From the NCBI RefSeq assembly GCF_005491205.1, contig NZ_CP028035.1, positions 62,001 to 126,000 on the forward strand: a stretch of DNA of 64,000 nt, given 5' to 3'. Position numbers and translations under genes: made by a program. This document shows, one piece after another, positions 44,416-53,389 of the stretch. A model generated the notes under the pieces. It saw only the letters and a program-made list of their open reading frames with translations. It did not search any database and had not been told where the DNA came from. Origin of the DNA: Nissabacter sp. SGAir0207 (lineage in GTDB: Bacteria; Pseudomonadota; Gammaproteobacteria; Enterobacterales; Enterobacteriaceae). How positions within the stretch are numbered: the first letter of the stretch is position 1; each line of letters begins with the position of its first letter.

Positions 44416-44463
44416 CGATCAAGTAGCGATCAAGTAACCGATCAAGTAGAGTGTGGCTACACT
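44416..44463 (+). promoter_or_regulatory. Three 10-bp direct repeats and a palindrome before fic
   Basis: CGATCAAGTA occurs three times at 44416, 44427 and 44439 (spacing 11 and 12, about one helical turn). An inverted repeat AGTGT-GGCT-ACACT follows at 44450-44463. The block ends 18 bp before the Fic start codon. Helical phasing suggests cooperative binding by a regulator; which one is unknown. Confidence 0.7.
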
Positions 44464-44481
44464 TCCCACGCCGAGCCGCCC

Positions 44482-45498
44482 ATGCGCTATACGCCGCCCT
44501 TTACCCTGACCTCTGAGATCCTTAACCATGTGGCTGACATCAGTGCGCTGCTGGGGCAGTGGTCGGTCACGCAAAATGAGATCCTGACGCCGCAGTTGCG
44601 CCGGGGAAACCAGATTCGCACCATTCAGGCATCGTTGGCGATTGAGAACAACACGCTGTCGCTGGCGCAGGTGACGGCCGTGCTGGAGGGGAAGCGGGTG
44701 CTGGGCCTGCCGCATGAGATCCAGGAGGTACGCAACGCCTTCGCGGCTTACCAGCGGCTGATGGCATGGCAGCCGTACCAGATTACGCACCTGCTTCAGG
44801 CGCATGGGGTATTGATGCAGGGGCTGGTGGATCATGCTGGCCACTTTCGCCAGAGCGGCGTCGGCATCTACCGGGATAAGCAACTGATCCATATGCCGCC
44901 GCCCGCCGACCGGGTGCCGCTGTTAATGCGCGAGCTGCTGGCATGGTGCGGCGCGACGGATTGCCATCCGCTGGTGGCAAGCTGCGTCTTTCACTATGAA
45001 TTCGAGTTCATCCACCCCTTTGCGGATGGCAACGGGCGGATGGGGCGGCTATGGCAGTCCCGGTTGCTCAGTGAGTGGCAGCCGCTGTTTGCCTTCCTGC
45101 CGGTCGAGACCGTGATCAAGACGCGGCAGGAGGAGTACTACGCTGCCCTGTCAGCCGCCGATCGGCAGGCGCAGGCCACTCCCTTTATTGCCTTCATGCT
45201 GGCTGCCATTCTGGAGGCGATGCGGGAGGTGCAGGCGGTGGCGGAGCCAGCCATCCGCCTGACGCCTGCCGTACAGGCGCTGCTCCAGACGCTCTACCGC
45301 AGCCCGCCGCTGAAAAGCGCCGAGCTGATGGCGGCGCTGGGGCTGCGCCACCGGCCGACCTTCCGGCAAAACGTACTGGAACCGGCCTTGCAAAGGGGGT
45401 GGGTAGCGATGGTCAACCCCGATGCGCCCCGTAGCCCGCAACAGCGTTACTGGCTGACGGCGGCGGGGGATCAGGTGCTCGCCAATTGGCTGGAATAA
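44482..45498 (+). CDS. Fic-domain protein, class II (self-inhibited)
   Basis: Predicted AMP-transferring enzyme of 338 residues. The catalytic Fic motif HPFADGNGR is intact at 178-186, so the His base and the phosphate-binding residues are present. An inhibitory (S/T)xxxE(G/N) motif, Ser51-Glu55-Asn56 in SLAIENN, lies N-terminal to the core, which defines class II with in-cis autoinhibition. The C-terminal part (about 255-338, KSAELMAALGLRHRPTFRQNVLEP) looks like a winged helix, seen in many Fic/DUF4172-like regulators and suggesting DNA binding or autoregulation. No antitoxin gene accompanies it. It lies between dpp and bcs, a site where E. coli carries other genes. Confidence 0.9.
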   Translation: MRYTPPFTLTSEILNHVADISALLGQWSVTQNEILTPQLRRGNQIRTIQASLAIENNTLSLAQVTAVLEGKRVLGLPHEIQEVRNAFAAYQRLMAWQPYQITHLLQAHGVLMQGLVDHAGHFRQSGVGIYRDKQLIHMPPPADRVPLLMRELLAWCGATDCHPLVASCVFHYEFEFIHPFADGNGRMGRLWQSRLLSEWQPLFAFLPVETVIKTRQEEYYAALSAADRQAQATPFIAFMLAAILEAMREVQAVAEPAIRLTPAVQALLQTLYRSPPLKSAELMAALGLRHRPTFRQNVLEPALQRGWVAMVNPDAPRSPQQRYWLTAAGDQVLANWLE

Positions 45499-45523
45499 AA
45501 AAGCCGGGCAAGCCCGGCTGTGT

Positions 45524-46522
45524 TTATTTGACCGACCAGTAGGCGAGCAGCTGGAGGGCGGAGGAGTAGTAGCCGTCGTCATCCTGTAGGGTGTCGGTGA
45601 CGTTGAAGTCATCGCCCAGCGTGACGTCGCGGACGGCGAGCATTCCCGGTGAGAGGGCGTAGTTGGCCTTGGCACCGCTCTGCACGTCGATGAAGGCGGG
45701 CGTGTTGTCGCGCGGGTAACCCTGCCAGTAGTGGACGAAGGGTTGCAGCGCCGGGGTGCCGCGTTCGGCCCAGTTCAGGTAGAGCGGGATGCGCACCGCG
45801 TCATAGCTGAAGCGCGGCGGCCAGCCCTCGGCGGGGGAGAGGCTGCCATCGGCGCGCAGCGTCACCCAATCGGTGGGCAGGCCCACTTTGCCAAAGTTCA
45901 TCTGTTGCAGCAGCGCAAGGCAGTCGTCGTTCAGCGATTTCCACACCTTCAGGTGGCTGTGCTGGTAGAACGCCTTCCACGCCGGGAACAGGAAGTAGGA
46001 GGGGTTCAGCGTCACGTAGCTGGTGTGGTTGAAGCCGTAAATGCCCGGCAGCATCACCGTTTTGCCAGCGAACTCGACCACGTTGTGCTTCACGATCGCC
46101 GCCTGCAACTTCTCGGAGGCGCGGGTGTAGGCGGCGTGGTGCCACTTATCGCCCGCCAGCAGCAGCGCCCAGGCCATCAGGATGTCGCCGTCGGCGGCGT
46201 TGTTCTTGTCGCCCACCTTCTCTTTGGCGTTCGGGTCAAAGCGCCAGGCGTACAGCCCCACCTCCTTACGGTAGAGGGTTTTGTCCGCCCACTGGTAGAG
46301 GCGGTCAAAGGTGGGGCGGTCATTGTTGAAGACCGCCAGCAACATGCTGAACCCCTGTCCCTCGGTGTGGCTGACGCTGCGGTTGGCGGTATCGACAATC
46401 CGGCCATCCGGCATCAGGAAACGGCTTTTGAACTGGCTCCAGCCCTCGCCCTGCGCGCAGGCCAGCGCGGAAAACAGCCCCAGTACCAGAATCAGCGCCG
46501 CGTGGCGCACTGCTCTCATCAT
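45524..46522 (-). CDS. bcsZ: Periplasmic endo-1,4-beta-glucanase BcsZ (GH8)
   Basis: Family 8 glycoside hydrolase of 332 residues that trims cellulose during export. The signal peptide ends at ALACA (about residue 23). Catalytic-site segments are present: HTEGQGFSMLLAVFNNDRPTFDRLYQWADKTL near 52-83 (acid Glu), NNAADGDILMAWALLLAG near 105-122 (Asp) and RFSYDAVRIPLYLNW near 240. Last gene of the leftward bcs operon, 50 bp after bcsD. In E. coli bcsZ lies between bcsB and bcsC; here it is after bcsD. Confidence 0.94.
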   Translation of the reverse strand: MMRAVRHAALILVLGLFSALACAQGEGWSQFKSRFLMPDGRIVDTANRSVSHTEGQGFSMLLAVFNNDRPTFDRLYQWADKTLYRKEVGLYAWRFDPNAKEKVGDKNNAADGDILMAWALLLAGDKWHHAAYTRASEKLQAAIVKHNVVEFAGKTVMLPGIYGFNHTSYVTLNPSYFLFPAWKAFYQHSHLKVWKSLNDDCLALLQQMNFGKVGLPTDWVTLRADGSLSPAEGWPPRFSYDAVRIPLYLNWAERGTPALQPFVHYWQGYPRDNTPAFIDVQSGAKANYALSPGMLAVRDVTLGDDFNVTDTLQDDDGYYSSALQLLAYWSVK

Positions 46523-46572
46523 CTTGGTTGTCCTAGTAAGCGGCCGCGCCAGGGGGCGCGGCCAAAAGCCGA

Positions 46573-47055
46573 TTACCGTCCGTTGTGGTAGCGGAACCGC
46601 AAGGCACCCTGTGCGTCCGTGCCCTCACTGCGCAACGGCACCTGCGGCTGGCCGCCCTGTGCCTGCAACCAGACGGCGTAGGCCCCCTCCAGCAGCGCGC
46701 TGAAGCCCGCCTGCCACTGCGCCCGGTCGCCCTGCGGCGCCTGCGGCCAGGCCAGATGCGTCAGCGCCAGATCGCGCTCGCCCGGCTCCAGCCGCACTTC
46801 GCCCCAGTCAAAATCCGCCAGCAGCCGGTTAAGCGCATCTTCCAATTCTCCCACCGTCCGGCAGGCTGGCAGCGGGTGGCGGGTCGCCAGATTGCCGCCC
46901 ATCAGGCGCAGGAACTGGCGGCCATCCTCGCCCTCGGCGCTCTCCAGCACGCCAGAGAGCAGAACCTGCACCAGATCCTGCCAGCCCGGCACCCTCTGTC
47001 GGCGCTGGTGGTAGGCGAGTTGTTGGGCGTTCGCGTCTTGCATCAAAGTGTTCAT
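46573..47055 (-). CDS. bcsD: Cellulose synthase periplasmic subunit BcsD
   Basis: 160-residue protein related to Komagataeibacter AcsD/BcsD, which forms ring-like octamers aligning glucan chains into fibrils. Recognisable parts are QLAYHQRRQRVPGWQDLVQVLL, FLRLMGGNLATRHPL, and DWGEVRL..DLALTHLAWPQ ending RYHNGR. It has no signal peptide, as in other BcsD proteins. Presence of bcsD is the mark of a type I operon. The gene starts 3 bp after the bcsC stop. Confidence 0.88.
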   Translation of the reverse strand: MNTLMQDANAQQLAYHQRRQRVPGWQDLVQVLLSGVLESAEGEDGRQFLRLMGGNLATRHPLPACRTVGELEDALNRLLADFDWGEVRLEPGERDLALTHLAWPQAPQGDRAQWQAGFSALLEGAYAVWLQAQGGQPQVPLRSEGTDAQGALRFRYHNGR

Positions 47056-47058
47056 TCG

Positions 47059-50000
47059 TTATTTCCTGTCCAGCAGGTAGCGGAAGTAGACCTCCGCCCT
47101 GCTCTCATTGTAGTCACCAAAGGTGTCATAACCCACCTTGCCGCCGATGATCATGTTGCGGTTAAGGTGGTAGTTGCCAGCCGCGCCCAGGTTCCAGCCG
47201 ATGCCGCTCTCGCTGCCGCCGCTGTAGTAGGCCTCTTTGCCGTAGCCGTCCGCCACCAGCGACTCCAGCTGGGCCTGCATCGCCGGGTCATCCGGGAAGT
47301 AGGCGCTCTTGTCCTTGCTGTAGGACTGGTAGCCGATGGAGGCATTCAGCTTCATGTCCCAGTCATCCACCTTCTGGGTGTACTCCACCGGGAAGGCGAC
47401 GCTGACATAGTTCTGCGGGCTGAAGTAGCCGCCCTGTCCGTAGCTGAAGTAGCTGAGGTTCTTGGCGAAGTCCATGTAGCCGACGTTGACGCCCACCTTC
47501 AGCTCGCGATCCTCGGCGCGCAGGGGGCGCATATACAGCCCGGCGTTGGTCTCGATGCTGTGGTTGGAGGCCACGTGGTTGCCGAGGTAGCTGTAGTAGC
47601 CCACGCCAGCGTAGAACCCGGCATCGCCGTCGTCATAGGAGAGGTTGAGGTTGCCGCCATTCTTGGTCACCTGGCCCCACTTCTTGCCGCTGTAGGTATC
47701 TTCGGTGCCGACGTAGGAGAGCAGGCTGTCCGTCACCGCGCGGCGCTCGGCGGTGGCCGTCAGCGTGGTGTAGTCACCCAGCTTCGGCGCGATCTGCACG
47801 CCGCCCACCAGCGAGTTGAGATCCTGGCCGAGCGGCGTGGAGCCGATGTCCGCCTTGTACCCCTCGCCCTGAATCGCCAGCGCCAGCTCCACGCCGGAGG
47901 CGTTCTGGTTGCCGGACTCTGGTGCCTCATACTCGTCCGGGTCAACGCCGCTGATGGTGGCATAGGCCGTACAGAGGGCAGAGGTGGCGTTGGTGGAGCT
48001 ACAGCTGGCGGAGGAGAGACGGGTCACCTCGCTCTGCAACTCGCCAAGGCTGGCGTAGCTGTCCAGATCCAGCCCGGCCGCCTTGGCGGCTTTGGCGACG
48101 GTGGCTTTGGCGGACACCGCCTGCGCCAGTGCGCCCTGCCCGAAGCGGCTGTTGCCGGTGCTGCTACTGCTGCCAGCGCTGAGGGAGATCGGCGTCGCGG
48201 TGAAGCTGACGCGCGCGTCGTCAAACGGCACGGCGGAGAAGGTCAGCGGTGCCTTCGCCTCGGTCAGCTGGCTGAGGCCGCTCTCGCCATCGCGCCCACG
48301 AATCGACAGCTCGCCCTGTGCCCAGGTGGCGACGCGCTCCTGCAAGGTGTCCAGCATCGCGTTCACCTGTTTCAGGGTCGAGGCCTGTTGGGCCAGTTGC
48401 GGCGAGGCCGGTGCGCCGGGGATCTGGCCGTAGGGGGTGTCCGCCTGCTGCCACGGCAGCACGCTGCCATACTGCGAGCGGGTGGTGGTGCCGTTGCGGG
48501 TCGAGCGGTTGATGAACGGGTTGTCGGTCAGCGCCAGCCCACCGATGGTCGGTGCGTTATCCGCGCCGCCGAGGCCAATCATCTTGCCCTTGGCGGAGCG
48601 CAGCAGCGCCAGCGCCTGATCGTGATCGCCATCGGCCTCGGCCAGCCGCGCCGCTTGCAACAGGCGTTGCGGGGTGCGCGGCCCGGTGAAGCCCGCCATC
48701 AGCATCCGTGCCTGATCGAGGTCGCCCTGCGCCAGCGCCACTTCCACCGCCCCCTCACGCGCCTCCTGCGACGGCGTGTCGCGCGGCAACAGCCAGGCGT
48801 AGACCTTGCCCGCCTCGTCATTCATCTTGCCGGACTGGTAGAGGCGCGCCATCGCCAGCATCAGGTCGCGGTTCTGCGGATCCTGTTGCAGCGCGACAAT
48901 CAGCCGGTCGTAGGCGGCGGCATTCTGCCCCTGCTCGCGCAGGCGGTCACTCTCATCGATGATGAAGCCGGTGCGCAGGCGCGAAAGCTGCTCGGGCGTG
49001 CTGCCCGCCTGCACCGACGGGTTGCTGAGCCAGCTTTCGGCCTCGCCGCCCAGCCCGGTGGCGTTGAGCACCGCGATCTGGTCGGCATAGTCGCCCGCGT
49101 TGCCGTGCGCGCCCAGCTGCATGTTCTGGCGCACCAGCGCGACGGCGGAGGCGCTGTCACCGGCGGCCAGCAATCCCTTCGCCAGCGCGCCTGCGTCGGC
49201 CGGGGCGCTGGGCGGGGTCTGGGCGAGGGCATGGAGCGTATTGGCGGCGGCGGTGAGGTTGCCACTCTGCAAATAGGCGTTGGCGGTGACCATCTGCTGG
49301 TTGAAGTGCGCCCGCGCCGCCAGCTCACGCATTGCGGTGTTGCGGTTGCGCGCCGGGATGCGCGCCAGCAGGGTGTCAGTGCGCGCCCACTCGCCGCGCT
49401 CCGAGGCAAACAGCGCGGCGGCATAAATGCTCTCCTGCGGCGCATCCGGGCTGGTGGCCGGGGCCATCAGCTCATCCGCTTGCTGGTTGTCGCCCAGCTT
49501 GCTGAGGATGCGCGCCATATCCAGCCGCAGCCAGATGTTGCCCGGCTGCTTTTCGCGCCCCTGCTGCAACAGCGCCAGCGCGCGTTGCGGGTTGTTGGCC
49601 TGCACCGCGGCGGCGGCCTCGCGCCGCAGTGGCTCGATGCTGTCGTTCGCCGGTTGGAGCTGCGCGCGCTGTGCGGCAGGCAGTGATTGCAGCAACTGCT
49701 GTGCCTCGCTGCCGTTGTTTCCCTGCTGGCGCAGCACATAGTAGAGGCCGCTTTTGGCGTCGCTGCTCTGGGCATCCTGCGCCAGCGCGCGGCGGTAGGC
49801 CTGTTCGGCGGCAGGCAGATCGCCCTTGCGGCGCAACAGGTCGGCGCGCAACAGCGTGGCCGCCAGCCCCTGCTTGCCGGGCGCATCGGCCAGCGGCGCG
49901 GAGAGGGCGAGGGCGCGGTCGAGCTCACCGGCCTTGGCGGCCTGCCGGGCAGCGGCCAGTTCGGCGTAGAAGTGCGCCTCCTGTGCCTGCGTGCGCCACT

Positions 50001-51027
50001 GGTCGCTGTTCGGCCCGCCCTGCTGCGCGGCGCGCGTCAGGTACTCCTCGGCACCGGCAAAGTTGCCCGCCCGCCCGGCGATGTAGCCAAGGCCCGCCAG
50101 CGCGTCGCCGTCATTCGGGTTCGCCGCCAGCACCGACTCAAACTGCGCCTGCGCGCTGCGGGTGTCGCCGCTGTTCAGCGCGGTGAAGCCCTCGCCCTTG
50201 GCGGCCGCGCCGAGGTTTTTGCGGAAGTAGACCATCACACCATCATCGTTCGGGTGGCGCTGCTGGTATGCCTGATAGAGCGGCTCATCGGACGGCTGCG
50301 GGTGCAGCCACAACAGCGCCTGACGCAGGGCGCGATCCGCTTCGCTGTTTTTCATCGCCAGCCCGTTGAGCAGGCTGATGCCGTCGCGGCGGGTCGGCTC
50401 CTGATAGGTCATCGCCTTGCCGAGCGCCAGCCGCGCCACGCCGTTGCCGGGCTGCGCAGCGACGCGCGCTTGCAGGCCGCGGATGGCGTCCGGTAGCTGC
50501 GCCGGATCGCCGGACATGGTGAGGTAGTACTCATCGGCCAGGCTCTCCGGCGGCACGCTGCCGCTGAACAGCGAGCGGTACGCCTCCAGCGCCTGCGTGA
50601 TGTTGCCGTGCGCCGCCAGCTGGCGCGCATGGGCCAGCTGGGAAGGCGGGATGGACTGCACGGCGGTGGCGTTATCGATCGCCTGCAAGCGCGGGTCATC
50701 CGGTGCCACCGCGCTCAGCTTCTGGCGCCACGCGGCGGCCGACGCCTGATCGCCCGCCTGCATCGCGTACAGCGACATCAGGTAGAGCGCCTCCGGGTTG
50801 TTGGCGTCCACCATCAGCACTTTTTGCAGCGCGTCCTTCGCCAGCTCGTCGTGGGCCTTCTCATGCCAGTAGGCGGCCTGATCGAACAGCGCCTTCAGCG
50901 CCGGGTTGTCATCCGCCGCCAGCGCGCTGATCGGCAGCGTCGCCAGACCGGCGGCGCACAGCGCCAGACGCAGCCGCGAGGGCAGCAGGGAGGCCGGGCG
51001 GCGCGGCGGGCAGTTACGGTTGGTCAT
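47059..51027 (-). CDS. bcsC: Cellulose export outer-membrane protein BcsC
   Basis: 1322-residue secretin-like exporter. Signal peptide about residues 1-38 (ends SALAA), then about 19 TPR repeats in the periplasm (for example NPEALYLMSLYAMQAGDQASAAAWRQKL and RRKGDLPAAEQAYRRALAQDAQ), and a C-terminal BcsC/AlgE-like beta-barrel of about 340 residues ending AEVYFRYLLDRK with an aromatic/Leu-rich final strand. The ATG at 51027 overlaps the end of bcsB by 14 bp; longer starts would run into bcsB. An Ser/Cys-rich insert (SSASCSSTNATSALC) near residue 1005 precedes the barrel. Confidence 0.94.
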   Translation of the reverse strand: MTNRNCPPRRPASLLPSRLRLALCAAGLATLPISALAADDNPALKALFDQAAYWHEKAHDELAKDALQKVLMVDANNPEALYLMSLYAMQAGDQASAAAWRQKLSAVAPDDPRLQAIDNATAVQSIPPSQLAHARQLAAHGNITQALEAYRSLFSGSVPPESLADEYYLTMSGDPAQLPDAIRGLQARVAAQPGNGVARLALGKAMTYQEPTRRDGISLLNGLAMKNSEADRALRQALLWLHPQPSDEPLYQAYQQRHPNDDGVMVYFRKNLGAAAKGEGFTALNSGDTRSAQAQFESVLAANPNDGDALAGLGYIAGRAGNFAGAEEYLTRAAQQGGPNSDQWRTQAQEAHFYAELAAARQAAKAGELDRALALSAPLADAPGKQGLAATLLRADLLRRKGDLPAAEQAYRRALAQDAQSSDAKSGLYYVLRQQGNNGSEAQQLLQSLPAAQRAQLQPANDSIEPLRREAAAAVQANNPQRALALLQQGREKQPGNIWLRLDMARILSKLGDNQQADELMAPATSPDAPQESIYAAALFASERGEWARTDTLLARIPARNRNTAMRELAARAHFNQQMVTANAYLQSGNLTAAANTLHALAQTPPSAPADAGALAKGLLAAGDSASAVALVRQNMQLGAHGNAGDYADQIAVLNATGLGGEAESWLSNPSVQAGSTPEQLSRLRTGFIIDESDRLREQGQNAAAYDRLIVALQQDPQNRDLMLAMARLYQSGKMNDEAGKVYAWLLPRDTPSQEAREGAVEVALAQGDLDQARMLMAGFTGPRTPQRLLQAARLAEADGDHDQALALLRSAKGKMIGLGGADNAPTIGGLALTDNPFINRSTRNGTTTRSQYGSVLPWQQADTPYGQIPGAPASPQLAQQASTLKQVNAMLDTLQERVATWAQGELSIRGRDGESGLSQLTEAKAPLTFSAVPFDDARVSFTATPISLSAGSSSSTGNSRFGQGALAQAVSAKATVAKAAKAAGLDLDSYASLGELQSEVTRLSSASCSSTNATSALCTAYATISGVDPDEYEAPESGNQNASGVELALAIQGEGYKADIGSTPLGQDLNSLVGGVQIAPKLGDYTTLTATAERRAVTDSLLSYVGTEDTYSGKKWGQVTKNGGNLNLSYDDGDAGFYAGVGYYSYLGNHVASNHSIETNAGLYMRPLRAEDRELKVGVNVGYMDFAKNLSYFSYGQGGYFSPQNYVSVAFPVEYTQKVDDWDMKLNASIGYQSYSKDKSAYFPDDPAMQAQLESLVADGYGKEAYYSGGSESGIGWNLGAAGNYHLNRNMIIGGKVGYDTFGDYNESRAEVYFRYLLDRK

Positions 51028-53389
51028 TCTTCTTATCCTTGCTGGCCGCGCCACGATACGGGGCCAGACGTTGGGCGGCATGGCGGGCCAGCAGCACATA
51101 GAGACTCAGGCCGATGGCGGCGGCGAACAGCACCATCACCAGCGACAGCAACACGATATGTTGGCTGGCGTACCAGACCATCATCAGATACCACGGCAGC
51201 TGGCCGACCGGCACCTGCGGGCCGACGCGGAAGCTGCGCACGCCATTCTCATCGGTAATGACGGCCAGATCGCCGCGCACCCCGGCGTTGATGGCGGAGG
51301 ACTTCAGATCCCCACGCAGCTTCAGCAGCTCCTGATCGTTGGTGGCCGTTGCCAGCACCACCACCCGGTTGTGTGACCAGAGCGAGGGGAAGCTGAGGAA
51401 GCCACGCCACGCGTCGGTGGAGGAGAGGTAGCGGTCGGCCTCCATCGGCTTGCGGAACCAGTCGCCGCTGGCCCACGCCTTCAGGCGCGCGAGCGTCCCT
51501 GGCTGGCGCACTGTCAGCGCGCCCTCCTCCTGTTGGAACGGCGTGCCGGTGAGCAGCGCGCCGGTGAAGGCCCGCTCGCCGAGCGTCGCCACCGCCAGAA
51601 TGTCGCGATCTTCCAGCACCGCGCGGTCACGCGGCAGGCCAAACGCCACCTGCACCCGGCTGACCGGCACCCCGGTGGCATTGCCCGCGCGCCCCATCAG
51701 CCCCAGCAGCGTGCGCAGCTCCGCCGCGCTCGGCGTGGCTGGCAGCAGCAGCAGGGTCTGCGAGAGATCCGCCAGCCGCGAGAACGGGAACGACGCGCCG
51801 ACGTAGTAGGAGAGATTCGGCAGCTGCGAGAAGTGGTGCGTGTGCGTCAGGTCAATATAGGAGTCGTCATCAATGCGGCTCTTGATATTGTTGCTGGTCA
51901 GCAGGCTGCACGGCGCGTCCTGCTTCGGCGCAATCGCGTAGTAGAAGGAGAGTTGGTTGTCGCCGTAGATCAGGTAGGGGGCGAGGTGCAGGGTGGTGCT
52001 CTCCTGCCGGGTATCGCCGCCCAGATAGCGCCACGCGCTCTCCAGCAGGCCGGTTTTGTTGACCGGCAGATTGCGCAGGAAGGTGCCGTTGATCGAGACG
52101 TTAAGCTGCGAGCGATCCTCGTCAATCCAGCTCTCGGTCGGGAAGCGGTAACCCAGCTGCACCGGCACGGTGTCGCCATCCCACATGAACAGATCGGGCG
52201 CGGCGCGGAACGCCACGTGCAGGCTGTCATGGTAGATGCCGTTGGCAACCAGCGCGTCGCTCTCCTTGACCAGCGTGCGCAGCGGCACCGGCTGGCTGGT
52301 ACTGATCCAGCGCGGCGCGTCGTAGGGCTGGTGCACCGGCAGCGTCGCGGCCGTGACCGCCAGCGTGCTCTGCCCAGCCGGCAGCGGCGCGCTCACCAGC
52401 CGCCAGGCGGCCTGACGCAACTGCTGCTCATCACTGCCCAGCACCAGCAGCAGTTTGTAGAGTGGGTTGATCGGGTTGTCGATCAGTTGCAGCGACGCGC
52501 CCTCGGCGGCTGGCAGCGTCAGCGGGCCAATCTGGTCGCCCGGTTTACCAAACACGATGCCGTTCTGCTCCGGCAGGCGGCCGAGCGCCACCGGGAAGTC
52601 GATGCCGCGGTAATCGGCGCGCATCCCCAGCCAGGAGGCGACCAGCGCCGCCGCGTTGACCTGCTGCGGTTGCGGCGTCGCGGGGAAGGCGAGGGTCACG
52701 TCGGAGCCGGTCATCTGCAACGGGTCGAAGAACGGGCGCGGGAAGTGGCCGAGGTCGCGGCCAATGTCCAGCCGCTGCCCCTCAAGCTGGATGCGGCTCT
52801 GCGGCAGCACCGTTACCCAGTACTTGTCGGACTGGTCGCGCTCGCACTGCATGGTGTTGCGATCCTGCACCTCAAAGCTCAGGTTGTTGCTCGACACCAC
52901 CATCGCCGCCGGGATATCCAGCTCATACTCCGCCTCACTGCCGTCACCGGCGAGTGGGAGCGCGCCCAACGGCTGGCCGTTGAGCATCAGTTGCAGGCTG
53001 GTGTCGCGCGCCAGCAGGGCAGGGGAGACCTTCAGCGCCAGCGTCAGCTTGGCATGGGTGATCACCTGATCCGCTGGCAGCGTGAAGAGGATGCCGGAGC
53101 GCAACTGGCCGCCGCCCAGCGTCAGCCCCTTCTGCTGGCCCATCTCCGCGACGCTCAGGCTGCTGGCCGTGCCCTGCACCAGCGGCACGGCGGGCGCGCT
53201 GGCGGCAGCGGGCGGGGTGAATGCGGGCATCTCGGTGGGCAGCGCCGTTGGCGCGGTGTCCACCGGACGCGGCAGGGTGGAGAGAAAATCGGGCGCGGCT
53301 GGCTCCGCCTGCCCGTGGGCGAGCGGCAACAGGCCGAGCGCGGCGGCGAACAGCGGGCGGCTGCGGCGCAACAGGGTGTTCAGCCTCAT
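51014..53389 (-). CDS. bcsB: Cellulose synthase regulatory/periplasmic subunit BcsB
   Basis: 791-residue periplasmic subunit anchored by a C-terminal transmembrane helix (HIVLLSLVMVLFAAAIGLSLYVLL), needed for BcsA activity. The signal peptide ends near AHGQA (28). The two carbohydrate-binding/flavodoxin-like repeats contain KGLTLGGGQLRSGILFTLPADQ, DRNTMQCERDQSDKYW and DDDSYIDLTHTHHFSQLPNLSYYVGASFPF. The start ATG overlaps the bcsA stop (ATGA), so the synthase pair is co-translated. Confidence 0.95.
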   Translation of the reverse strand: MRLNTLLRRSRPLFAAALGLLPLAHGQAEPAAPDFLSTLPRPVDTAPTALPTEMPAFTPPAAASAPAVPLVQGTASSLSVAEMGQQKGLTLGGGQLRSGILFTLPADQVITHAKLTLALKVSPALLARDTSLQLMLNGQPLGALPLAGDGSEAEYELDIPAAMVVSSNNLSFEVQDRNTMQCERDQSDKYWVTVLPQSRIQLEGQRLDIGRDLGHFPRPFFDPLQMTGSDVTLAFPATPQPQQVNAAALVASWLGMRADYRGIDFPVALGRLPEQNGIVFGKPGDQIGPLTLPAAEGASLQLIDNPINPLYKLLLVLGSDEQQLRQAAWRLVSAPLPAGQSTLAVTAATLPVHQPYDAPRWISTSQPVPLRTLVKESDALVANGIYHDSLHVAFRAAPDLFMWDGDTVPVQLGYRFPTESWIDEDRSQLNVSINGTFLRNLPVNKTGLLESAWRYLGGDTRQESTTLHLAPYLIYGDNQLSFYYAIAPKQDAPCSLLTSNNIKSRIDDDSYIDLTHTHHFSQLPNLSYYVGASFPFSRLADLSQTLLLLPATPSAAELRTLLGLMGRAGNATGVPVSRVQVAFGLPRDRAVLEDRDILAVATLGERAFTGALLTGTPFQQEEGALTVRQPGTLARLKAWASGDWFRKPMEADRYLSSTDAWRGFLSFPSLWSHNRVVVLATATNDQELLKLRGDLKSSAINAGVRGDLAVITDENGVRSFRVGPQVPVGQLPWYLMMVWYASQHIVLLSLVMVLFAAAIGLSLYVLLARHAAQRLAPYRGAASKDKKNDQP

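Noticed and set aside
46585..49686. A 1033-codon open frame on the plus strand opposite bcsC/bcsD, plus similar long frames at 1686-3119, 9609-10955, 18370-19926, 51533-53686 and 53221-55287
   Set aside because: They are antisense shadows of real genes in GC-rich DNA: composition is odd (His/Gln/Arg/Gly-rich), no motifs or ribosome sites are seen, and the opposite strand carries well-recognised proteins.
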